A stretch of 64,000 bases of DNA from Streptosporangium violaceochromogenes (lineage in GTDB: Bacteria; Actinomycetota; Actinomycetes; Streptosporangiales; Streptosporangiaceae): assembly GCF_014654615.1 (NCBI RefSeq), contig NZ_BNBB01000011.1, forward strand, positions 140,079-204,078, read 5' to 3'. The position numbers and the translations under genes are program-made. Below the pieces are notes generated by a model. That model had not been told where the DNA came from, made no database searches, and was given only the letters and a program-made list of their open reading frames with translations. Every line of letters starts with the position of its first letter. Position 1 is the stretch's first letter. Positions 45,430 to 53,217 of the stretch are shown here, one piece after another.

Positions 45430-46207
45430 CCGCGCTCCTCCCGAAGTAGGCGAGTTGGACACGGGGGTCGCCGAAGACCCGGTCGGGGGTGCCCGCGCAG
45501 ACGACGGCCCCGGACTCCAGGGCGACGACGTGCGAGCACAGGTTCTTCACCAGGTCGACGTCGTGCTCGACCACGACGAGCGTGGACGGATGACGCTCGT
45601 GCACCCGGGCGAGGACGGCGGCCAGCTCGCGGCGGCCCTCCTGGTCGAGCCCGGCCGCCGGCTCGTCGAGCAGGATCACCGGCGGGTAGGAGATGAGCAC
45701 GCGCGCCACCTCGACGAGCCGGCGGCTCGCGAACGGAAGCTCGTCCACCCGCCGGTCGCGATCGGCCCCGAGCCCGAGCAGCTCGATCACCTCGTGCGCG
45801 GCCCGCTCCTGGATCCGCCGGCCGCGCCACTGGGCGGGCAGGGCGAAGAGCTGGGCGAGCGCGTTCGGCTGGTCGAGGCGCTCGGCGCCGACCAGCACGT
45901 TGGTGAGCACGCTCTCCCGCTCCATGAGCCGGACCGTCTGAAAGCCCCGGACCAGCCCGGCCCGGACCCTGCGGCGGATGTCCCACCCCTGGATCGCCCG
46001 GCCGTCGAGCAGGATCTCGCCGTCGGTGACGTGGGTGAAGCCGGAGATCGCGTTGAGCAAGGTCGTCTTGCCGGCGCCGTTCGGGCCGATGACCCCGATG
46101 ATCCGCCCGGCGGGCAGGTTCACGGAGAGGTCGCGGAGGGCGTGGAACCCGCCGTAGCGCACGCTGAGGCCCCGGACGTCGACGGCCGGAGGAGATGTCG
46201 AGGTCAC
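45416..46207 (-). CDS. livG: Branched-chain-amino-acid-type ABC transporter ATPase, LivG-like
   Basis: A 263-residue ABC ATPase with Walker A GPNGAGKTT, Walker B VILLDEPAAGLDQ and the LivG-specific FQTVRLMERESVLTNVLVGA. The signature motif is degenerate: LPFASRRLVEVARVL stands where LSGGQ is expected, while LivF has the intact version. This asymmetry suggests one of the two ATP sites has a reduced role. GTG at 46207 follows AGGAGGCGACCG and overlaps the livM stop. Confidence 0.88.
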   Translation of the reverse strand: MTSTSPPAVDVRGLSVRYGGFHALRDLSVNLPAGRIIGVIGPNGAGKTTLLNAISGFTHVTDGEILLDGRAIQGWDIRRRVRAGLVRGFQTVRLMERESVLTNVLVGAERLDQPNALAQLFALPAQWRGRRIQERAAHEVIELLGLGADRDRRVDELPFASRRLVEVARVLISYPPVILLDEPAAGLDQEGRRELAAVLARVHERHPSTLVVVEHDVDLVKNLCSHVVALESGAVVCAGTPDRVFGDPRVQLAYFGRSADAPA

Positions 46208-47280
46208 CGGTCGCCTCCTGAGGTCGAGCGGTCCGGGCGGTCCGGATGATTCGGGCGGTCCGGATGATTCGGGCGGTCCTCGGCGCGGCGGAAACGCCCC
46301 GCCAGACGCCTGCTCAGCCCGACGATGCCGTCCGGGACGAGCAGGGCGACGACCGCGAGCAGCGCCCCTCCGACGAGGGGGTAGAGGTTGGGCTGACCCA
46401 CCAGGCTGAACGCCTGGGGCATGAGCACGATGTAGGCGGCCCCCAGCCAGGCTCCGACGGCGCTGCCGGCGCCGCCGACGATGACCGCCACGAGCAGGTA
46501 GACCGAGGCGAACAGGTTGAAGTCCGGCGGGGAGATGAAGCCGGCCACCGCCGCGTACAGCCACCCGGCGACCCCGGCGAACACGGCCGAGACGAGGAAG
46601 GAGATCACCTTGGTCCGCGCGACGGCGACCCCGACGGACCGGGCCGCGGTCTCGCTGTCCCGCACGATGAGCATCCGCCGCCCCATCTGCGTGCGCCCGA
46701 GATGAAGGACGATCAGGGTGGCGATCGAGGCCGGGACGAGAGCCATCAGGTACGCCTGCATCGGCACGCTGCTGTCCAGCGGGCCGATCACGACCGGGTC
46801 CACCGAGGTGCCCTGCGTACCTCCGGTGAGATCGGTCGTGTTGATCAGCACCCACGCCAGCAGTTCACCGAACGCGAGGGTCACCAGGGCCAGGCGCATC
46901 CCGGAGAGCCGCAGGGTGGGCAAGGCCACGACCAGCCCGGCCAGTACGGAGACCACGAGAACACCGAGCAGCTGTACGGCGACGCCCTGGTTCAGGCCGG
47001 CGAGGAGGTGGCCGGTGTAGGCGCCGACCCCCATGAACGACGCGTGGGCCAGGGACATCTGCCCGGTGCGTCCGTACAGGATGTCCAGGCCCAGGGTGGC
47101 GACGGCGAAGGCGGCCACCTGCGCGACGAGGAAGAGCCAGTAGTCGTCGAAGAACAGCGGCGGCAGCGCCGCGATCACGACGACGAGGAGGAGGCGCGGC
47201 AGGCGCGACCGCTTGAGGCGGGGGTCCGCGGTGGCGCCCAAGGCGACCGAGGGGGCGCCGGTCCGGCTCCGCGTGCTCAT
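46204..47280 (-). CDS. livM: Branched-chain-amino-acid-type ABC permease, LivM-like
   Basis: A 358-residue permease with eight or so membrane segments and the LivM pattern YGRTGQMSLAHASFMGVGAY, LSGMRLALVTLAFGELLAWV, and GGAGSAVGAWLGAAYIVLMP. The C-terminal tail carries two exact DRPNHP repeats from an 18-21 bp tandem duplication at 46229-46270. ATG at 47280 overlaps the livH stop. It forms the membrane channel with LivH. Confidence 0.9.
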   Translation of the reverse strand: MSTRSRTGAPSVALGATADPRLKRSRLPRLLLVVVIAALPPLFFDDYWLFLVAQVAAFAVATLGLDILYGRTGQMSLAHASFMGVGAYTGHLLAGLNQGVAVQLLGVLVVSVLAGLVVALPTLRLSGMRLALVTLAFGELLAWVLINTTDLTGGTQGTSVDPVVIGPLDSSVPMQAYLMALVPASIATLIVLHLGRTQMGRRMLIVRDSETAARSVGVAVARTKVISFLVSAVFAGVAGWLYAAVAGFISPPDFNLFASVYLLVAVIVGGAGSAVGAWLGAAYIVLMPQAFSLVGQPNLYPLVGGALLAVVALLVPDGIVGLSRRLAGRFRRAEDRPNHPDRPNHPDRPDRSTSGGDR

Positions 47281-48170
47281 GCGCGCACCTCGCTTCGCTC
47301 GTTCATGAATCGTCTGGGCATCACGGCCAGCGCCACGATGATCAGGAGGAAGACGGCCGGCGTGCCGGCGCTGGCGCCGAGGAGGAAGGCCGCCCCGGCC
47401 TCGTAGACGCCGAGCAGGACGGCGACCAGCAGCGGGGCCAGGAAGCGGTCGAGGCCGCCGATCATGCCGGCGATGAAGACCTTGACGAGGATCGGCGTCA
47501 TGTAGAAGGCGTCCACCGACAGGCGGCTGGCGACCAGGTAACCGACGACCGCGGCCAGCAGGCCCGCGACCGCCCATACGCCGGTCCGCAGGCGGAGCAC
47601 GTTGACCCCGGCGGCCGAGGCGATCGTGGCGTCCTCGGCGCTGGCCCGCAGGCTGGTGCCGAGGGAGGTCCGGGTGAGCAGCAGGTGGGCGACGGTCACC
47701 AGCACGAGCGTCAGGGCGATGACGAAGACGTCGTTGACGCTGACGACGACTCCGCCGACGACGGTCGACGTGTCGGAGCCGAGCGAGGCGAACGTATGGC
47801 TGTTGGCGTCGACGAGCTGCTGCATCACCGCCGTGAGCAGTAGGAAGAGGCCGAGCGTGACCACGAGGTCGAGACCCGGACGCCCCTCCGGGATGCGCCG
47901 GATGGCCACGAAGTCGATCGCGCTGTTGACGAGCACCGCCGCGGCGGCACCGATGATCAGAGCCGACCAGATCGGCAGGCCGGCGGCCGAGGCGAGGTAC
48001 CAGCCGCCCAGCGCCGCCACCATGCCGACCTGGCCGTAGGCGAAGTTGATGCTCTTGCTCACCTGGAAGACGATGAGCACGCCGAGCAGCAGGACGGCGT
48101 ACAGGCACCCCACCGTCAGGCCACCCCAGAGCACCTGCGTCAGACCGCCGGCACTCGTGTCAGCTCCCAC
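47277..48170 (-). CDS. livH: Branched-chain-amino-acid-type ABC permease, LivH-like
   Basis: A 297-residue permease with the LivH pattern GGLTVGCLYAVLLLGVLIVF, FAYGQVGMVAALGGWYLA, LGTSLRASAEDATIASAAGV (the EAA-like ATPase contact) and FIAGMIGGLDRFLAPLLVAV. GTG at 48170 follows AAGGAGTTCCC. It is separated from the binding-protein gene by a strong hairpin, which would reduce its expression relative to that gene. Confidence 0.9.
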   Translation of the reverse strand: MGADTSAGGLTQVLWGGLTVGCLYAVLLLGVLIVFQVSKSINFAYGQVGMVAALGGWYLASAAGLPIWSALIIGAAAAVLVNSAIDFVAIRRIPEGRPGLDLVVTLGLFLLLTAVMQQLVDANSHTFASLGSDTSTVVGGVVVSVNDVFVIALTLVLVTVAHLLLTRTSLGTSLRASAEDATIASAAGVNVLRLRTGVWAVAGLLAAVVGYLVASRLSVDAFYMTPILVKVFIAGMIGGLDRFLAPLLVAVLLGVYEAGAAFLLGASAGTPAVFLLIIVALAVMPRRFMNERSEVRA

Positions 48171-48193
48171 GGGAACTCCTTGCGTCGGAACCG

Positions 48194-48228
48194 CGCGCCG
48201 CGGGGCAGGTGATCTGCCCCGCGGCGCG
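48194..48228 (-). terminator. Intercistronic hairpin between binding-protein and permease genes
   Basis: A perfect 15-bp stem (CGCGCCGCGGGGCAG and complement) with a 5-nt loop, six bases after the binding-protein stop and 24 bp before livH. It probably ends part of the transcripts and protects the 5' mRNA, giving excess binding protein. Confidence 0.75.
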
Positions 48229-48234
48229 TGTCTG

Positions 48235-49470
48235 CTACTTGCCGGACGACGTGGTCTCCTCAAGGACGACGAGCTTGTCGCCCTTGATCTGGCCGATGCC
48301 GACGGCGTCGACCCCGGCCCGATCGTCCTTGCCCCACGTCACGGGCGGCAGGATTCCGGTCTCGAAGCCGGAGACGCTCTCCAGCGCCTCGACCAGGCAG
48401 CCCCGGGACAGACCCTTGGCGCGCTTGAGGGCCTCGGTGGTGAGCTGGGCCTGCACCCACCCGAGCTGGTTGAACTTCGTCGGCTCCTGACCGGTCTCCG
48501 CCTTGAAGTCCCGGACGAACTGCTGGACCTTCGGGTTGGAGCTCGCCAGGCTGGCCGTCTCCAGGGCCACGATCATGTTCTGCGAGAGGGCGCCGAACTC
48601 CTTGATGTAGGAGTCGTCGCTCATCCCGGCCCAGGCCGCCGTCTTGGGGGTGTAGCCGATCCGGGAGACGGCCTGGAGGAGGCCGCCGGTGTCGGCGTTG
48701 GTGAGGATGAGGAAGACCCAGTCGGCGCCCGACTGCTTCAGTTGCGAGGCGATCGGGGTGAAGTCGGTCGTTCCCGGCGTCTCGGGGATGTAGAGCAGCT
48801 CGACCCCCTTGCCGGCGAGGGCCTTCTCCATGCCGGCCTTGGCGTTGTCGCCGACGTTGCCGGCCACCCCGACGAGCGCGACCTTCTTCGCCGGGCCCTG
48901 CTTGAGGACGTAGCCGGTGAGGAGGTCGAACTCCTGGATGTAGTCGACCGTGGCCATGAAGACGTCGGGGTTGGTCATGTTGCCCAGCGTGTCGCTCGGG
49001 GCGTAGGGCGCGATGGCCGGAACCTTCTGACGCTTGAGGTAGGGCACCACGCCGAGGAAGTTGGGGGTTCCCTCACCGCCGGAGACCGCGAAGATCTTGT
49101 CCCTCTCGACCAGCTGACGCATCTGCTTCTGGGCCTGGGAGGGGTCGTAGGCGTCGTCGAGGACGGTGAGCTTGATCGTGCGGCCCTGGACGCCGCCCTC
49201 CTTGTTGAGTTTGGAGTAGAAGGCCTCCTGCCCCTCCTTGGTTCCCAGGCCACCGGCCGCGGCGGAACCGGTCAGCGGCATGGTGGTGCCCAGGAGGATC
49301 TCCTTGTCGGTGACACCCGGGCCCACCGCCTTGGGGTCGCAGGTGGTCGCGGCGCCGGCCGCGTCACCCGTCGTGCTCGTGGTGGCGCCGCCACAGCCGG
49401 CGGCCAGCAGGGTGATCCCGGTTGCCGCCGCCGCGAGGCGCGCGCGACGGTGAGCGGTCCTCAGTCCCAT
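48235..49470 (-). CDS. livK: Substrate-binding lipoprotein of the Liv-type ABC transporter
   Basis: A 411-residue solute-binding protein. It has a lipoprotein signal with lipobox LLAAGCGG (lipidated Cys near residue 26), then the type-I periplasmic-binding fold (ILLGTTMPLTGSAAAGGLGT, VFLILTNADTGGLLQAVSRI). It captures the compound outside the membrane and hands it to LivHM. The ligand cannot be read from sequence; the amidohydrolase and nitrilase in the operon suggest an amide. ATG at 49470 overlaps the stop of the preceding unknown gene. Confidence 0.92.
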   Translation of the reverse strand: MGLRTAHRRARLAAAATGITLLAAGCGGATTSTTGDAAGAATTCDPKAVGPGVTDKEILLGTTMPLTGSAAAGGLGTKEGQEAFYSKLNKEGGVQGRTIKLTVLDDAYDPSQAQKQMRQLVERDKIFAVSGGEGTPNFLGVVPYLKRQKVPAIAPYAPSDTLGNMTNPDVFMATVDYIQEFDLLTGYVLKQGPAKKVALVGVAGNVGDNAKAGMEKALAGKGVELLYIPETPGTTDFTPIASQLKQSGADWVFLILTNADTGGLLQAVSRIGYTPKTAAWAGMSDDSYIKEFGALSQNMIVALETASLASSNPKVQQFVRDFKAETGQEPTKFNQLGWVQAQLTTEALKRAKGLSRGCLVEALESVSGFETGILPPVTWGKDDRAGVDAVGIGQIKGDKLVVLEETTSSGK

Positions 49471-49991
49471 CCCAACATCCCTTCATTGACAAACAGCGGG
49501 TCGGCCGTGGCGTTCGTCCCGGGCTGGGCGCCCGGAATCGTGTCGGCGACGCGCCGGGCCAGGCTCAGCGCGGCCGATGCCGGCCCCCCGGGTGAACCGG
49601 GTGAGCTCGCGGGAACCTCGTGCTGGTACTCCTCGGCGACCGGCGAGTAGGTGACGGTCCCTCGCGGCCGCATGGACGCGGCGACCGGGGCGATGAGACC
49701 GTCCACGCAGGCCCGCCAGTGCAGACCCACGCGAAACGGGAACCGCGGGTGCCCGCTCGGCAGGATTCCGATGTGGAGGTCCCAGAACCTCCACCCGACG
49801 ATGCCGAGCGCGGCCCATTCCCATGTCGCGCCCGCGGAACGGAGCCGCTGCGCCTCCGGGGCCGGGTCGGTGCTCACCGCGGGGCCCCAGACGAGCTTCA
49901 GGCGATCGCGGAGGCGTTCCTCCCCCACCGCCAGGTCGAGCTGTCGCGCGACGGCGCGGAGTTCTGTCTGCGACTGATCCCGATCGCACAT
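49461..49991 (-). CDS. Unknown protein, first gene of the liv/amidohydrolase operon
   Basis: A 176-residue soluble protein that I do not recognise. It has a Trp-rich centre (ATWEWAALGIVGWRFWDLHI, GILPSGHPRFPFRVGLHWRA) and a Pro/Ser/Gly-rich C-terminus. AAGGAAGC precedes overlapping GTG (49994) and ATG (49991) starts; I use the ATG. Its stop overlaps the binding-protein start, and its promoter holds the TetR operators, so it belongs to the same catabolic unit. A ligand-handling or accessory enzyme role is possible; none is supported directly. Confidence 0.72.
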   Translation of the reverse strand: MCDRDQSQTELRAVARQLDLAVGEERLRDRLKLVWGPAVSTDPAPEAQRLRSAGATWEWAALGIVGWRFWDLHIGILPSGHPRFPFRVGLHWRACVDGLIAPVAASMRPRGTVTYSPVAEEYQHEVPASSPGSPGGPASAALSLARRVADTIPGAQPGTNATADPLFVNEGMLGWD

Positions 49992-50003
49992 CACGCTTCC
50001 TTT

Positions 50004-50019
50004 CAGACCGATCGGTCTG
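50004..50019. promoter_or_regulatory. TetR operator O1, perfect 16-bp palindrome
   Basis: CAGACCGATCGGTCTG is a perfect palindrome just upstream of the ribosome site of the 49461-49991 gene, where a bound repressor would block the liv operon. Confidence 0.82.
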
Positions 50020-50034
50020 TTAGACAGAAGGTAG

Positions 50035-50050
50035 CGGACCGATCGGTCTG
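50035..50050. promoter_or_regulatory. TetR operator O2
   Basis: CGGACCGATCGGTCTG shares the perfect 12-bp core GACCGATCGGTC with O1; the centres are 31 bp apart, about three helical turns. It lies on the TetR-gene side of the divergent region. Confidence 0.8.
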
Positions 50051-50104
50051 CCACTAGGGTGCGAACAGGATTTTTTACGCGGGATTCGGGAGGGTGGCGA
50101 GAGA

Positions 50105-50707
50105 GTGAGCAGCCGAGGCGACGACACGCGGGCCCGGATCTTGCGGGAGAGCGCGGAGCTGTTCGCGCGGCAGGGGTACTACGGGACGGGGCTCAGCGAA
50201 CTGCTCTCAGCGGTCGGGCTGCACAAGGGCGGCTTTTACCACCACATCTCCAGCAAGGAGGACCTCCTCCTTGAGATCATGCTGAACCCGATCGACCGCG
50301 TCCTGGAGTCCAGCCGCGCCATCGTCGAGGCGGGCACCACGCCGACCGGCACCCTGCAGTCGCTGGGAACGGACCTCGGCCACGCCATGGCGGAGAACCT
50401 CTCGGCCTGGACGATCTTCCTGCGGGAGTACAGCTCCCTGGGGCCCGCCGGCAGGGAACGCGTGCTGGCCCTCCGCCGCGCCTACCTGGACCGCTGGCGC
50501 GACGTCCTCGAAAAGGGCATCGCCTCGGGAGAGTTCCGCCCGGTCGATCTGGCGTTCGTCGAGTCGATCTTCGGTCTCTTCATCTACACCTTCGTGTGGA
50601 ACCGGGAAGGCGCCGACGCCCGGTCGATGACCAAGTCGATCATGGACGTCCTCATGCACGGCGTCTCCGCCGTCCCCCTCCCCCCCACGGCGCCGCAGGG
50701 CGGCTGA
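50105..50707 (+). CDS. TetR-family regulator of the liv/amidohydrolase operon
   Basis: A 200-residue TetR protein. The helix-turn-helix is ILRESAELFARQGYYGTGLS, ELLSAVGLHKGGFYHHISSK at residues about 12-52; the C-terminal half (TetR_C_33-like by feel) would bind an effector. It is divergent from the operon, with two matching palindromes between, so it most likely represses both the operon and itself until the imported compound or a derivative binds. GTG at 50105. Confidence 0.9.
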   Translation: MSSRGDDTRARILRESAELFARQGYYGTGLSELLSAVGLHKGGFYHHISSKEDLLLEIMLNPIDRVLESSRAIVEAGTTPTGTLQSLGTDLGHAMAENLSAWTIFLREYSSLGPAGRERVLALRRAYLDRWRDVLEKGIASGEFRPVDLAFVESIFGLFIYTFVWNREGADARSMTKSIMDVLMHGVSAVPLPPTAPQGG

Positions 50708-50743
50708 CGCGCCGGACGGTTCAGGTCGTTAGGCTGAGGGGCG

Positions 50744-51526
50744 ATGGACGAACTGATCACCCCGCTCCTGGAGCACCTCGACCGGGAGAATCCAGGAGAC
50801 GTCGCCGGTGTCTACCTCTACGGCTCCGCCCACACCTCGGGGCTGCGCCCGGACAGTGACGTCGACCTGCTCATGCTCACCCGCCGCCCGCTGACCACAC
50901 CCGAGCGTGCCGCGCTGGTCTCGCTGCTGCTGAGCGTCTCCGGACGGCACGGCCACGCCGAACGCCTCCCCGACGCGGCACGACGGCGGCCCATCGAGCT
51001 GACCGGCCTCGTCGTCGACGACATCCGCCCGCTGACGGCCACGCCCCGCCGCGACTTCCAGTACGGTGAGTGGCTCCGCGAAGACCTCGTCAACGGCGAC
51101 CTCCCGCACCCCGAGGACGATCCCGACACCGTCATCCTCCTGGCCACCGCGCACTCGGCGTGCCGGGTGCTGCGCGGCCCCGCGTTCGGCGACGTCGTCG
51201 CCCCCATCCCGCCCGAGCTGCTCAGGACCGCGCTCCTCGCCATCATCCCGGACATCCTGGAAGAGATCGAGGGCGATGAGCGCAACACCCTCCTCGCCCT
51301 GGCGCGCATCCTCGTCACGCTCGACACCGGCCGGATCGTCTCCAAGGACGCCGCCGCCGAGACGGTCGCGCGGACGCTCACGACAGCCGATCGTGATCTG
51401 CTGGAGCGCGCCCGCGCCGGCTACCTCGGCACGCGCACCGACGACTGGGCCGGTCTCGCCCCGCGGGTGACCGCGCTCGCCCACACCCTCGCCGACCAAG
51501 CGCGGCGGCTGAGCTCACCGGCGTGA
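50744..51526 (+). CDS. AadA-like aminoglycoside nucleotidyltransferase
   Basis: A 260-residue protein closely patterned on ANT(3'')/AadA: the nucleotidyltransferase motif LYGSAHTSGLRPDSDVDLLM, then RDFQYGEWLREDLVNGDL, EGDERNTLLALARILVTLDT, GRIVSKDAAAETVARTL and ARAGYLG, each with a counterpart in AadA. That family adenylylates streptomycin and spectinomycin. Length matches. In an actinomycete this is probably an intrinsic chromosomal gene rather than a captured cassette; no attC site or integrase is nearby. Activity on drugs is inference. ATG at 50744 follows GAGGGGCG. Confidence 0.88.
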   Translation: MDELITPLLEHLDRENPGDVAGVYLYGSAHTSGLRPDSDVDLLMLTRRPLTTPERAALVSLLLSVSGRHGHAERLPDAARRRPIELTGLVVDDIRPLTATPRRDFQYGEWLREDLVNGDLPHPEDDPDTVILLATAHSACRVLRGPAFGDVVAPIPPELLRTALLAIIPDILEEIEGDERNTLLALARILVTLDTGRIVSKDAAAETVARTLTTADRDLLERARAGYLGTRTDDWAGLAPRVTALAHTLADQARRLSSPA

Positions 51527-51565
51527 CGGGGCACACGGCCCCGGGCGGCCTCGGGGCCGGCGGGC

Positions 51566-51608
51566 GGTGAGACACCGGTCCGTCACACGACGGCAACGGC
51601 GTCTCACC
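51566..51608. terminator. Terminator between the convergent AadA-like and trpS genes
   Basis: GGTGAGAC at 51566 pairs perfectly with GTCTCACC at 51601; an inner CCGTC/GACGG hairpin sits in the loop. It lies just downstream of both genes. Confidence 0.6.
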
Positions 51609-51622
51609 GGGCCGGAGGCGCG

Positions 51623-52798
51623 TCAGTAGCGGCTGTTCATCGCGGTGCGCACCTCGGCGAGCGTGGCGTCGGCCACGCCCCTGGCCCGCTCGTTGCCCTC
51701 ACGCAGGACCTGGCGGAGGTAGGCGCGGTCCCGCGCGTACTCGGCTCGGCGGGCCCTGATCGGGGCCAGACACTCGTTGACCGCCTCGGTCACGATCTTC
51801 TTGAGCGCGGCGGCTCCCGCGGAGCCGATGTCCGCGGCCACCTCCTGCGGGGGCCGGTCCTGGCAGAGGGCCGCCAGCAGGAGAAGGGAGGACACCTCGG
51901 GGCGGGTGGCCGGGTCGTAGGTGATGTGACGCTCGGGGTCGGTCTTGGCCCCCTTGATCAGGCGGGCGGTCTCGTCGGCGTCGGCGGCCAGGGTGACGGC
52001 GTTGCCCCGGCTCTTGCTCATCTTGGTGCCGTCCGTACCGAGCAGCAGGGGCGCGCTCGACAGCAGCGCGTCGGGCTGGGGGAACACGGCGGTGCCGGAG
52101 CCGTAGCGGTCGTTGAAGCGGCGGGCGACGGTCCGGGTGAGTTCCAGGTGAGGGAGCTGGTCCTGGCCGACCGGGACCAGGTTGGCCTTGCAGAAGAGGA
52201 TGTCGGCGGCCTGGTGGACGGGGTAGGTGAACATCAGGCCGCTGACGGCCGACTGGCGTGAGTGGGCGATCTCGTCCTTGACGGTGGGGTTGCGGTTGAG
52301 CTCGGCGACGGAGACGAGGCTGAGGAAGGGCAGCATCAGCTGGTTGAGGGCGGGGACGGCGCTGTGCGTGAAGATCGTGCCACGGGCCGGGTCCACACCG
52401 ACGGCGAGGTAGTCCAGGACCAGCTCCTCGACGTGCTCGGTCAGGTTGTCCGCGACGTCGCGGTCGGTCAGGACCTGGTAGTCCGCGATGATCACGAACA
52501 TCTCCACGCCGAGGTTCTGCAGCCGTACCCGGTTGCGCAGCGTGCCGAAGTAGTGCCCCAGATGCAGGCGGCCGGTGGGCCGGTCGCCGGTCAGCACCCG
52601 GAATCGCCCGGGGTTTTCGAGGATCAGCTTCTCCAGCGTCGCGCTGCGGGCCCGGGCGGCGGACACCCCAAGCGTGTCGGTGGAGGGACCTGAGGCGAAG
52701 GCGCCGGGGTCTGAGGCGGAGGGGCCCGGTCCTGAGGCAGAGGTGTCAGGGCCTGAGACGGAGGTGTCAGGGCCCGTGGTCTGTCCGGTGGTGTTCAA
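51623..52798 (-). CDS. trpS: Tryptophanyl-tRNA synthetase with repetitive N-terminal extension
   Basis: Charges tRNA-Trp. The 391-residue class-I synthetase has the HIGH motif as PTGRLHLGHYFG, the KMSKS loop GTDGTKMSKSRGN, and AVSGLMFTYPVHQAADILFC between. The first 45 residues are an extra Ser/Gly/Pro/Asp-rich stretch with tandem repeats of a SGPD-type unit; the real domain starts near ARSATLEKLILENPGRFRVL. The TTG start at 52798 has AGGAG seven bases upstream. A Trp-Trp leader peptide and hairpin precede it, indicating attenuation. This resembles the auxiliary, attenuation-controlled TrpRS1 of Streptomyces coelicolor. Confidence 0.93.
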   Translation of the reverse strand: MNTTGQTTGPDTSVSGPDTSASGPGPSASDPGAFASGPSTDTLGVSAARARSATLEKLILENPGRFRVLTGDRPTGRLHLGHYFGTLRNRVRLQNLGVEMFVIIADYQVLTDRDVADNLTEHVEELVLDYLAVGVDPARGTIFTHSAVPALNQLMLPFLSLVSVAELNRNPTVKDEIAHSRQSAVSGLMFTYPVHQAADILFCKANLVPVGQDQLPHLELTRTVARRFNDRYGSGTAVFPQPDALLSSAPLLLGTDGTKMSKSRGNAVTLAADADETARLIKGAKTDPERHITYDPATRPEVSSLLLLAALCQDRPPQEVAADIGSAGAAALKKIVTEAVNECLAPIRARRAEYARDRAYLRQVLREGNERARGVADATLAEVRTAMNSRY

Positions 52799-52864
52799 AA
52801 AGGTCTCCTGGTGGGTCGATCGCGCCGCGGGGATGGCGCGAGCCCTGCTCCAGGGAACACCGAG

Positions 52865-52887
52865 GGGCCGCCCATCTGAGGCGGCCC
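52865..52887 (-). terminator. Attenuator hairpin of trpS
   Basis: GGGCCGCC and GGCGGCCC form an 8-bp stem with a 7-nt loop between the leader peptide stop and the trpS start. A second GGCCGCC at 52902-52908 just upstream can compete for the same strand, the arrangement needed for antitermination. Confidence 0.7.
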
Positions 52888-52912
52888 GGTTGCGCATGAG
52901 AGGCGGCCGCTC

Positions 52913-52954
52913 CTACGAGGAGCGCCACCAGCCCAGACACAACGAACGATGCAT
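52913..52954 (-). CDS. Trp leader peptide of trpS
   Basis: ATG at 52954 encodes the 13-residue peptide MHRSLCLGWWRSS with two adjacent tryptophans near its end, then TAG. Ribosomes stalling at the Trp codons when charged tRNA-Trp is scarce would free the downstream antiterminator. No ribosome site precedes the ATG; TATGAT (52961-52966) ends six bases upstream, so the transcript probably starts at or near the ATG and is leaderless. Confidence 0.8.
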   Translation of the reverse strand: MHRSLCLGWWRSS

Positions 52955-52960
52955 GGGCCC

Positions 52961-52966
52961 ATCATA
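52961..52966 (-). promoter_or_regulatory. -10 box of the trpS transcript
   Basis: TATGAT on the minus strand, six bases before the leader-peptide ATG. No good -35 hexamer is visible 17 bp upstream. Confidence 0.5.
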
Positions 52967-53039
52967 ACGCCGGCCACCGCGATCCGGGCGTAGCCGGCGG
53001 GGCGGGCCCGTACGGTGAAGCCCCCGCCCGTGACCGGGC

Positions 53040-53217
53040 CGTCGGCCCAACACCGGGCAGGACACCCACGACTCGCCGCCGGTGCCGAAGAGCTTGATGC
53101 GGATACGTCGCCGCCCCACCTGATCGGCCCATCGGTCACGTGCACCGACGAGCCGGAGCGGGCGGCGCCGCCGGTCCCGTCCAGAAGCGTCACGTTTCTG
53201 ATGGCGAGGGTTGACAT
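53040..53217 (-). pseudogene. 5' fragment of an amidohydrolase gene
   Basis: ATG at 53217 follows GGAGTACCCCC and opens MSTLAIRNVTLLDGTGGAAR, the usual start of an amidohydrolase. After about 35 codons the frame fails: GTGGESW, expected just before the metal-binding HVH, appears in another frame, and the HxH core is missing. It is a truncated, frameshifted relic upstream of trpS. Confidence 0.55.

Noticed and set aside
46246..47406. Plus-strand frame opposite livM
   Set aside because: Highly charged His/Asp/Gly repeat-like translation, typical of the antisense of a membrane protein gene in GC-rich DNA.
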